A stretch of DNA of 64,000 bases. Source: Pantoea sp. Eser. GTDB lineage: Bacteria > Pseudomonadota > Gammaproteobacteria > Enterobacterales > Enterobacteriaceae. The stretch covers positions 80,349 to 144,348 of the forward strand of contig SZZY01000011.1 in the NCBI GenBank assembly GCA_009830035.1. The letters are read 5' to 3'. How positions within the stretch are numbered: the first letter of the stretch is position 1; every line of letters starts with the position of its first letter. The notes beneath the pieces are model-generated. The model made no database searches. It saw nothing but the letters and a program-made list of their open reading frames with translations, and was not told the origin of the DNA. Position numbers and translations under genes: made by a program. Positions 56,699 to 64,000 of the stretch are shown here, one piece after another.

Positions 56699-59079
56699 AT
56701 GGGGAAAAACTCCTCATCTTTTGGCTTAATTCGTTTCCTGACGGTGCTGTTCGCAGTGCTGACGGGCGCGTTTATGCTGATTGGCGGTATTTGGTTAGCC
56801 GCCATTGGTGGTTCCTAGTATCACATCGTCGGCGGTGCAGCGATGCTAGTCACCGCTTTCCTGCTGTGGCGTCGTAACAGCGCTGCGCTGGTGGTTTACG
56901 CCCTGCTGCTGCTGGCGACGCTGGCTTGGGGTGTCTGAGAAGTCGGTACTGACTTCTGGGCACTGGCACCGCGTACCGATGTAGTGGTGATCTTTGGCGT
57001 CTGGCTGGTGCTGCCGTTTGTCTGGCGCAGCCTGCACAACGTGGGTAAAGGCCCACTGGGTGCAATGGCCTTGGCGCTGGTGGCCAGTGCTATCGTCCTG
57101 GCTTACGCGGTGTTTAACGATCCGCAGGTCATCAACGGTTCGCTGCCAGAAACCGCTGACAACGCGCCGCAGGCACAGCCACTGAGTAACATTCCGGACG
57201 GTGACTGGCCGGCTTATGCTCGCGATCAGCAAGGGACCCGCTTCTCTCCGCTCAAACAGATTAATCACCAGAACGTCAAAGAGCTGCAGGTCGCCTGGCA
57301 GTTCCAGACCGGCGACTTAAAAACCGCTAACGATCGGGGTGAAATCACCGGTGAAGTGACGCCAATTAAAATTCGCGACACCCTCTACCTCTGTTCGCCA
57401 CACCAGATCCTGCTTTGCACTGGACGCGGCCACCGGCAAGCAGAAGTGGAAATTTGATCCGGGCATGAAGGTCAACCCGACGTTCCAGCACGTCACCTGT
57501 CGCGGTGTCTCTTATCATGAAGTTCCGGCCGCCGCCGATGCAGCCAACAGCCAGCCTGCGCTGTGCTCACGCCGCATCTACCTGCCAGTCAACGATGGTC
57601 GTCTGTTTGCGCTTGATGCGGAAACCGGCGAACGTTGCCCATCCTTCGGCGTTAACGGCGAGCTGGATCTGCAACACAAACAGCCCGTGACCACCCCAGG
57701 TCAGTATGAGCCGACGTCACCGCCGGTGATTACCAACACCACCATCGTGATGGCGGGCGCAGTCACCGATAACTACTCAACCCGCGAGCCGTCAAGCGTG
57801 ATCCGTGGCTTTGATGTGAATACCGGTAAACTGCTGTGGGTGTTCGATCCGGGCGCGAAAGATCCAAACTCGATTCCGGCCGATGAGCACACCTTCACCA
57901 TGAATTCCCCGAACTCACGGGCACCGGGGCGGTCTACGATCCGAAATTGGATACGGTCTATCTGCCTATGGGCGTCTCTACGCCGGATATCTGGGGCGGT
58001 AACCGCACGCCAGAACAGGAACGTTATGCCAGCAGCGTGCTGGCGCTGAACGCCACCACTGGCAAGCTGGTATGGACTTATCAGACCGTTCACCACGACC
58101 TGTGGGATATGGACCTGCCGTCGCAGCCGACGCTGGCTGATATCACCGATAAAGATGGCAACACCGTGCCGGTGATTTATGCGCCGGCGAAAACCGGTAA
58201 CATATTTGTGCTGGATCGTCGTAGCGGCAAACCGGTTGTTCCGGCCCCTGAAACACCGGTCCCACAGGGTGCAGCGAAAGGCGACCACGTCTCTGCTACT
58301 CAGCCCTACTCTGAGCTAACCTTCCGTCCGAAACAGAATCTGACGGACAAGGAATGTGGAGCGCGACGATGTATGACCAGCTGGTGTGCCGCGTGATCTT
58401 CAAGCGCCTGCGCTATGAAGGTCCGTTCACCCCGCCATCTGAGCAGGGTACGCTGGTGTTCCCAGGTAACCTCGGCATGTTCGAATGGGGCAGTATTGCC
58501 GTCGATCCACATCGTCAGATCGCGATTGCTAACCCGATAGCGCTGCCGTTTGTCTCGAAGCTGGTACCACGTGGTCCAGGCAACCCGATCGAACCGCCGA
58601 AAGGCGCTGAGGGTGGTTCCGGTACTGAAACCGGTGTTCAGCCGCAGTACGGCGTTGAGCTGAATCCGTTCCTGTCACCGTTTGGTCTGCCGTGTAAACA
58701 GCCAGCGTGGGGTTACATCTCTGCGGTGGATCTGAAAACCAATGACGTGGTCTGGAAACAGCGTATTGGTACGGTGCGTGACAGTGCGCCAGTGCCACTG
58801 CAATTCAAAATGGGTATGCCAATGCTGGGTGGTCCTATCACCACTGCCGGTAAAGTGTTCTTTATCGGTGCGACCGCTGACAACTACCTGCGTGCCTTCA
58901 GCACCGATACCGGTGAGCTGTTATGGCAGGCCCGACTGCCAGCCGGTGGCCAGGCAACGCCAATGACCTATGAAGTGAATGGCAAGCAGTACGTTGTCAT
59001 CGCAGCCGGCGGTCACGGTTCGTTTGGCATCAAACTGGGTGATTATGTGATTGCCTACACCCTGCCAGACCAGAAATAA
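56699..59079 (+). pseudogene. gcd: Membrane-bound PQQ glucose dehydrogenase, multiple lesions
   Basis: The start GKNSSSFGLIRFLTVLFAVL leads into the five-helix membrane anchor; TAG near 56818 and TGA near 56937 break it. The propeller begins DWPAYARDQQGTRFSPLKQI. Frame changes near 57410, 57920 and 58350 follow (PHQILL to DAATGKQKWKFDPG; MNSPNS to AVYDPKLDTVYLPM; TDKEC to MWSATMYDQLVCRV). The C-terminal blades (QPAWGYISAVDLKTNDVVWK) are open to 59079. The length, about 794 codons, equals intact Gcd. It oxidised glucose to gluconate in the periplasm with PQQ. Confidence 0.92.
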
Positions 59080-59102
59080 CCCCGTCCTCAGGGGCTGACA
59101 TC

Positions 59103-59127
59103 AGGCGGACTTCGGTCCGCCTTTTTT
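59103..59127 (+). terminator. Rho-independent terminator of gcd
   Basis: Stem aggcggac / gtccgcct with a ttcg loop and TTTTTT, 24 bp after the stop. Confidence 0.85.
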
Positions 59128-59134
59128 GACCGCG

Positions 59135-59536
59135 CTACTTTTTCATGGCGCGCCAGTTGAGCCATCCGCACAGCAGCATTACCGCGCTGGTCGCCAGAAA
59201 CACCGGCCGCATGCCAAACGTTCCCCCGACCAGGCCGCCGAACAGCGGGCCGGTTACCTGGCCGATATACCGGGCCGACGTCGAATAGCACAGCATCCGT
59301 CCGACCTGCGATCCCGGCACGCTATGCCGGATAATGGCGGTGATGCACGGCAGCAGCCCGCCCAGCGCCATTCCCATCAGAAAACGCAGCAGCACCAGCT
59401 GCCAGGCGGCGGTAATAAAGGCCTGCGGGATCAGCAGCAGCGTCATGGCCACAATGGTACTGAAAGAGCCCAGCACACAGACCCATAAGTTGCGCTTCCA
59501 GTGCTGAAATTCTGCGCTTTCTGCTGTCTGTTGCAT
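59135..59536 (-). pseudogene. mdtG: MdtG-like MFS exporter, large in-frame internal deletion
   Basis: The N-terminal piece HWKRNLWVCVLGSFSTIVAM is the first helix of MdtG. It is joined directly to LIPQAFITAAWQLVLLRFLM and GMALGGLLPCITAII, which are helices 9-10, and ends with the last two helices (GMRPVFLATSAVMLLCGWLN). About 270 residues are missing, but the frame is open for 133 codons. The product would be a four-helix fragment, so no transport. Confidence 0.8.
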
Positions 59537-59609
59537 AAAGATATCCCGTCATTAATCAGGGATACAGGCTAACCAGGCGCGTCAGATAACAACAGTGGCG
59601 GCGCGATAG

Positions 59610-60301
59610 TTACTTTGTGGCGCTGATTGTTGCCGTGTCGCATAATAAACTGACCGGCGAAGCAGGTTGCAGCGTCTCACGCAGCAGCAGATCGTGACGC
59701 GGCAGCATCTCAGGATGGTCGATGGCAGGCCGCTGCGCCAGGTAACCCGGTGCAGCATACAGCCCCCACTCAATATCGCTGAGCACCCGGAAGTTGCCCT
59801 GCTGCGATGGTCGGGATCGAATGACGATCGCCACATCAACCTGATCGTCCAGCGTATCCCGATGACGATCGGTCAGATCCAAATCGACATTGATATGCAG
59901 GTGGCAGCGCAGAAAGCGATTAAGCACCGGCACCATGCACTGACAGCCGTAGGTCACCGGGGCCTGTAGCCGCACGTTACCGGCCGGTTGCTGATGCAGC
60001 TGCTGAACAAACGCATCTGCCCGCTGCACTTCCGCCAGCATGCGTGTACGCAGTAGGGATAGTAAGCCTGGCCGAGTTCGGTCAGTGCCAGCTGCCGGGT
60101 GGTGCGCTGCAACAGCCGGATGCCCAGCCGCAGCTCCAGACGGGCAATTTCCCGGCTGACATGGGATTTGGACCAGCAGAGCGCCCGCGCCGCCTCACTG
60201 AAACTCTGGAGTTCCACCACCCGCGCAAACACCAGCATGGCGGTTAAATTGGCACTGTTTTTCCATGCGTTACCGCTCCGATAGCCTGAAGATTCAGGCA
60301 T
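59610..60301 (-). pseudogene. LysR-family regulator, frameshift and truncated C-terminus
   Basis: The winged helix reads VVELQSFSEAARALCWSKSH and VSREIARLELRLGIRLLQRT. Near 60060 the frame changes after QAYYPYC to MLAEVQRADAFVQQLHQQPA; the effector domain runs to LRETLQPASPVSLLCDTATI and stops about 60 residues early at 59610. The start is uncertain (ATG at 60301 or one nearer ANLTAMLVF). Target not visible; it neighbours mdtG. Confidence 0.75.
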
Positions 60302-60428
60302 CAAACTAGCATGTTCGGGGCAGCTTACGGCGACGGATCGGCAAAAAAGAAGGGGGGAAATCAGACAGCGGCGCGGCGCGCATCGACCTTCCCGCACTTT
60401 TCACCTGGCGGGAAGGTCATCGCGGGCC

Positions 60429-60797
60429 TCAACTGGCCATCGCCAGTGGAAACAGTAACCGATCCGGCTCCACCCGCCGCTGGCGGCGCAAGTGGCCTGG
60501 CGTCACCATAAAATAGTTTTTGAAGGTGCGGGTATAGGCTTGCTGGGTATCGAAGCCATAGTTCATGGCGACCTGCAATATCGCTTCATTGCTGCTCAGC
60601 AGCGTCAGCGCAGATTCAGTTAAACGCCGCTGTCGGATATATTCAACCAGTGAAAATCCGGTATGCTGGCGAAACAACCGTTGCAGATGCCAGCGGGAAT
60701 AGCCAGAGCGACGCGCCACCTCATCCAGATGCAGATCGTGTCCTAGATTGTTCTCTATCCATTCCAGCAAACTGCGAATAAACTCGCGCTGATTCAT
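60429..60797 (-). CDS. AraC/XylS-family regulator, MarA/SoxS/RamA type
   Basis: Intact, 122 aa from the ATG at 60797 with AGGAGG upstream. It is a stand-alone DNA-binding domain: FIRSLLEWIENNLGHDLHLD, VARRSGYSRWHLQRLFRQHT, ESALTLLSSNEAILQVAMNY and GFDTQQAYTRTFKNYFMVTP. This is the two-helix-turn-helix architecture of MarA, SoxS, Rob and RamA, activators of drug and oxidative-stress genes. Which of these it represents is not certain. One of few intact regulators here. Confidence 0.85.
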   Translation of the reverse strand: MNQREFIRSLLEWIENNLGHDLHLDEVARRSGYSRWHLQRLFRQHTGFSLVEYIRQRRLTESALTLLSSNEAILQVAMNYGFDTQQAYTRTFKNYFMVTPGHLRRQRRVEPDRLLFPLAMAS

Positions 60798-61185
60798 GGG
60801 TTCCTCCTGGTTTACGCTGATGTGCAGTGAAACCACTTTACCCGGTTAAATTTATCCCTTAACTAGCAGAAAATTAGCGCAGAACTAGCAACAGCCAGAT
60901 TCGGGTCAGCGCCTGCCGTTTATCCACTAGGTAATGGCAGCAACGCGCCTGAATAATAAGCGTTAAGTAACACCGGCCGTACGGTAAAATAATTTGTGTC
61001 AAGTCACGTCAGAATCTGCCAGGCAAATTTGTGTTAAATAACACCCGGATTCGCCAATATAATTCACGTTACAGTACGGCGGCGAGTCGCAACCAACGCC
61101 GCTGTAGCGCGAAGTATGAAGGCGGATAATTCTGTGCTAACTATCCGGGCATAAACTGCTCCCATCTTTCCAGAGGAGATCAGCC
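60798..61185. promoter_or_regulatory. Intergenic region with two copies of gttaa-n-taacacc
   Basis: The motif stands at 60962-60974 and 61033-61045, 71 bp apart; the second copy is part of a perfect gtgttaaataacac palindrome. They may be binding sites of the response regulator encoded just downstream, in the tandem-repeat style of OmpR-type regulators. Confidence 0.5.
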
Positions 61186-61563
61186 ATGCGCGTGTTATTG
61201 GTTGAAGATGATGAAATGATCGGCGCGAACCTGCAGCAGGCTTTAGAGGGCGCGGGCTGGTCGGTGGATTGGGTACGCGATGGTGTTTTTGCCCATAATG
61301 CCTGGAGCGAAGGCGGCTACAGCTGCGTGTTGCTGGATCTCGGCTTGCCGCGTGATGACGGATTGCAGGTGCTGCGACGGACACGCGGGCGCGGCGATTC
61401 CACGCCGGTGCTGATTCTGACGGCCCGCGATACCGTGGCGCAGCGGGTGCAGGATCCGGCGGCGCTGGCCCGCTGTCAGGCCGAGTTCAACCGGGTCCGC
61501 GCCACACAACCTTATCACTACCCGATCCCCGCAGGGATCACACCAACAAAACTGGCCGAATGA
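61186..61563 (+). pseudogene. OmpR-type response regulator, receiver only, fused to foreign C-terminus
   Basis: The ATG at 61186 follows a GAGGAG site. The receiver is normal: VLLVEDDEMIGANLQQALEG (acidic pair), CVLLDLGLPRDDGLQVLRRT (phospho-Asp) and VLILTARDTVAQRVQ (Thr switch). This is the PmrA/QseB subgroup. After VAQRVQ the DNA-binding domain is replaced by DPAALARCQAEFNRVRATQP and YHYPIPAGITPTKLAE, which looks like the end of another enzyme, perhaps the AbgB-like hydrolase that normally precedes abgT (weak). A deletion thus removed the effector domain and the partner kinase. Confidence 0.75.
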
Positions 61564-61698
61564 GCCAACGGCCGCGTCACCGGCGCGGACCGCTATAAAA
61601 AATATTATTGCAAACACCTTCTCTGATTCCGCCGTGCCGCAGGTGAATGTATTGCCGGACGCCCCACTCAGCGTCCGGTATCGCGCGCGCTACCGTGG

Positions 61699-62742
61699 AT
61701 GACGGGACACAAGACGAGACCAGAAACTATGGAAGCAACATCAGAGAACCTCAGCCCTGAGCGACTTTTTAGCTGGGTTGAGCGGGTGGGAAATAAAGTC
61801 CCCAATCCGTTTTTACTGTTTGTCTATTTGATTGTGGTGCTGATGGTGGCCACCGCCATTATCAGTGCGCTGGAACTGGCGGTAAAAAATCCCAGCAACG
61901 GCGAAATGGTGCGGGTGGATAACCTGCTGAGCGTCGCCGGCATTCAGTGGATCCTGCCGAATATCATCAAGAATTTCAGCAGCTTTACTCCGCTGGGATC
62001 GATTCTGGCGCTAGTGATTGGTGCCGGTCTGGCGGAAAAAGTCGGCCTGTTGCAGTCGCTGATGGTGAAGATGGCGTTGCGCGTCAGCCGTCGCTACGCC
62101 AGCTACATGGTGCTGTTTATCGCCTTCTTCAGCCATATCTCCTCGGATGCAGCGCTAGTGGTGATGCCGCCGCTCGGCGCGCTGATCTTTCTGGCGGTCG
62201 GCCGTCATCCGGTGGCGGGACTGCTGGCGGCGATTGCCGGCGTGGCGTCATCAGGCTTTACCGCCAATCTGCTGATTGTGACCACCGACGTGCTGCTCTC
62301 CGGCATCAGTACAGAAGCGGCCAAAGCGGTCAGCGATACGGTACACGTCAGCGTCATCGATAACTGGTTTTTTATGGCCACCTCGGTGATTGTCCTGACC
62401 TTTGTCGGGGCGCTGCTGACCGATAAATTTGTCGAGCCGCGCCTGCCGAAGTGGCAGGGCAGCGGTGAAAGGCTGGCCCCGCTCACCCCGCTGGAGAACC
62501 GTGGCCTGCGGGCCGCCGGGATTGCTGCGCTGCTGGCGCTGGGCGGCTTTTTCGAAATCTACGATCTGTTTGAAATCGGCTATATCAGCTCCGGCCTGCG
62601 GGCGGCCGGGCTATTTCACACCGGCAGCGCTGGCGTGTTCGGGTTTTCCGATCGGGCGGCGTTTGCCTCCGCCACCTTTCTCGGTCTGTTTATCGGTGCC
62701 AGCCTGCTGGCTCCTTACGCCGACCGTTTTGCCGCCGTCTGA
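61699..62742 (+). pseudogene. abgT: AbgT-MFS in-frame fusion
   Basis: Residues ~11-270 are AbgT (SWVERVGNKVPNPFLLFVYL, FSHISSDAALVVMPPLGALI, GFTANLLIVTTDVLLSGIST), the p-aminobenzoyl-glutamate importer. At GIAAL-LALGGFFEIYDLFE the text becomes the N-terminal helices of an MFS sugar/organic acid transporter (YISSGLRAAGLFHTGSAGVF, FASATFLGLFIGASLLAPYA). The last half of AbgT and the first ~20 residues of the MFS gene are missing. The frame stops at 62742 after DRFAAV where GRR is expected. Start 61699 or 61729. Confidence 0.82.
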
Positions 62743-62747
62743 CCTTT

Positions 62748-63648
62748 ATGTGCGCGCTACTGTGGTACGGCCTATTTTCACTGCTGATGGCGTTTCAGCA
62801 GAGCGCGGAGATGGTTATCCTGTTCCGCCTGCTGGTCGGTATCGGCCTCGGGGTCGAGCTGGTCACTATCGATACCTATCTGTGGGAGTGGGTTCCCAGC
62901 CATCTGCGCAGCCGGGCGTTCGCCTTCTCCTTTTTTGTGCATTTTCTGTCGGTGCTCGCCGTGGCCCTGATGTCATGGTGGCTGGTGCCACAAACGCTGC
63001 TGAACCTCGAAGGCTGGCGCTGGCTGGCACAACAGGGCCGTCATCAGCAGGCACACTAGGTGTTATCCACCATGGAAAAACGCTGCGGCCTGACGCCCGG
63101 CGCGCCCTTTCCGCCCGATGACGCCGCCGCACAGTTGCCAAAACTGGGGTGTTTCCGTGAGATCTGGTCACCCGCATATCGCCAGCGTACCCTGATGCTG
63201 GTGGTGATGAACTTCTTCCAGGCGATCGGCTTTTTTGGTTTCGGTAACTGGCTACCTGCGCTGCTGTCTGGCAGCGGCACTACGGTGACCCACAGTTTGC
63301 TGTATGCCTTTTTTATCACCCTAGCCTACCTGCTCGGTTCGCTGATCTGTAGCCGCTACGCGGATAAGCTGGAGAATAAATGGCAGATCGTGCTGTCGTC
63401 GCTGATGACTGTGGTGTTCGGTACGCTGTTCGCCTTCCAGACCAATCCGCTGTTGTTGATCGCCTGTGGTTTCCTGATCACCTGGTCTAACGCCTGGCTG
63501 ACCTTCAGCTATCACTCCTATCAGACCGAGATTTTCCCGACCCACATTCGTGCCCGTGCCGTAGGCTTCTGTTATTCGTTCAGTCGTCTATCTACGGTGT
63601 TCAGCAGTATTCTGATCGGGGTGATTTTGCAGTACGCCGGCACGCCCT
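62748..63648 (+). pseudogene. MFS transporter, remainder
   Basis: This piece continues the MFS protein of the preceding fusion in another frame: MCALLWYGLFSLLMAFQQSA, VGIGLGVELVTIDTYLWEWV. LEGWRW is joined to LAQQGRHQQAH with about 25 residues missing. TAG at 63057 precedes MEKRCGLTPGAPFPPDDAAA. The frame then continues through four helices (VVMNFFQAIGFFGFGNWLPA; IRARAVGFCYSFSRLSTVFS) and is cut at ILQYAGTP near 63640, where the cytochrome gene of the other strand begins. Confidence 0.8.
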
Positions 63649-64000
63649 GTACGCCAGATCGCCAGCGGCCACGGAATGTCGCTCTCTTTATTCGGCTGCT
63701 TCACCGCCGCCACGCCGTGCATGAAGTAAGCATACAGCGCCTTCATGTCCTCATCGCTGACCACCGCGTAAGAGTGAAACGGCATCGCCGGATAGAGCGT
63801 ATCGCCATTTTTCGCCACGCCATGACGGACGGCTTTCTGGAAGTCGTCGTAGCTGTAGTCGCCAATGCCAGTCGCCGGATCGGGCGTGATGTTGGTGAAG
63901 TAGATGGTGCCAATCGGCGTGGCCATAGGCAGGCCGCCAGCAAACGCCGCGCCGTCTTTCGCGGTGTGGCAGGCAACACAGTCACCGGCACGCGCCAAAT
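63588..64000 (-). CDS. c-type cytochrome subunit of a periplasmic dehydrogenase, partial and C-terminally truncated
   Basis: The minus strand enters from the right edge and reads ARAGDCVACHTAKDGAAFAG, with the CxxCH haem site, then GTIYFTNITPDPATGIGDYS (typical of gluconate/alcohol dehydrogenase cytochrome subunits), AVRHGVAKNGDTLYPAMPFH and SDEDMKALYAYFMHGVAAVK. After WPLAIWR the natural continuation is missing, and the frame runs into the MFS remnant and stops at 63588. The N-terminal part with other haem sites lies outside. It would pass electrons from the dehydrogenase to ubiquinone. Confidence 0.8.
   Translation of the reverse strand, partial: LARAGDCVACHTAKDGAAFAGGLPMATPIGTIYFTNITPDPATGIGDYSYDDFQKAVRHGVAKNGDTLYPAMPFHSYAVVSDEDMKALYAYFMHGVAAVKQPNKESDIPWPLAIWRTGRAGVLQNHPDQNTAEHRR

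Noticed and set aside
57773..58288. Minus-strand 171-codon frame inside gcd
   Set aside because: Antisense of PQQ propeller sequence; no start signal.
1..64000. All frameshifts are sequencing errors
   Set aside because: Some may be, but Trp-to-stop changes (43870, 46436, 9241), a Walker A Lys-to-Glu change, loss of active-site segments and gene fusions cannot come from homopolymer indels.

Overview
The window looks like a piece of an Erwinia/Pantoea-like enterobacterium (Erwiniaceae) whose genome is decaying. Chromosomal genes on the right (gcd, yghU, yncE, mdtG, abgT, a tartrate dehydrogenase and several sugar-catabolic clusters) are GC-rich and enterobacterial in style. More than half of the genes carry in-frame stops, frameshifts or in-frame internal deletions. 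That fits a host-restricted lineage in early genome reduction; a 'Candidatus Erwinia'-type insect symbiont is one possibility, but the species is inference. Some frameshifts could be assembly errors. The in-frame stops, the loss of catalytic residues and the many in-frame gene fusions are much harder to explain that way.

Bases 1 to about 34,892 are a degraded integrative conjugative element (ICE) of the SPI-7/PAPI-1/PFGI-1 class. Its right end is marked by the 3' half of a tRNA-Phe gene (34843-34892), the usual att repeat of this class, directly beside the partition/replication block parA-dnaB-parB on the minus strand. Moving left, still on the minus strand, come two genes of unknown role, a DUF2786 gene, an STY4528-like replication gene, a TIGR03761-like gene, a lipoprotein, topB, an STY4534/DUF3577 gene, ssb, a DUF29 gene, pilL, a coiled-coil membrane protein, a TIGR03759/lytic transglycosylase fusion, a TIGR03765 gene, an Mrr-like nuclease domain, traD and a TIGR03747 gene. 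The transfer genes expected between TIGR03747 and the TraC-like ATPase (12012-13843) are missing. Their place is taken by an IS110-family element, an HxlR regulator with a divergent flavin quinone reductase, and a membrane protein. The left 11.5 kb is AT-rich cargo: a partial DNA methyltransferase, IS3-family and IS2-like remnants, an integrase-domain pseudogene, an unknown ~450-codon gene, and a compact operon (LysR, Gfo/Idh oxidoreductase, DegT aminotransferase, Nudix hydrolase, inositol-monophosphatase-like phosphatase, preceded by a broken MFS exporter) that resembles an amino-sugar biosynthesis cassette. Its five enzyme and regulator genes are open while most neighbours are broken.

Bases 34,900-54,300 are chromosome rich in sugar and cyclitol catabolism. 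They hold four Gfo/Idh/MocA genes when the ICE copy is counted, two sugar-phosphate isomerase/epimerase genes, a LacI regulator with matching palindromes on both sides, a binding-protein-dependent sugar ABC transporter (all four components broken), a GH28 polygalacturonase-like hydrolase, a ROK regulator and a BadF-type sugar kinase. A yghU glutathione transferase, DUF1330, yncE with a Fur box, and a tartrate dehydrogenase with its LysR regulator lie between them. Bases 54,300-64,000 hold an EntS-like exporter, an EAL-domain remnant, a heavily broken glucose dehydrogenase gcd, an mdtG deletion derivative, LysR and AraC regulators, a truncated response regulator, an AbgT-MFS fusion and the edge of a cytochrome c gene.

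The ICE has probably lost transfer (TraD, TraC and PilL are broken and much of the secretion block is absent) and autonomous maintenance (TopB lacks its catalytic region; DnaB has lost its Walker-A lysine). Its cargo and a few chromosomal genes (a sugar isomerase, yghU, GNAT, ROK, BadF kinase, AraC) remain intact.
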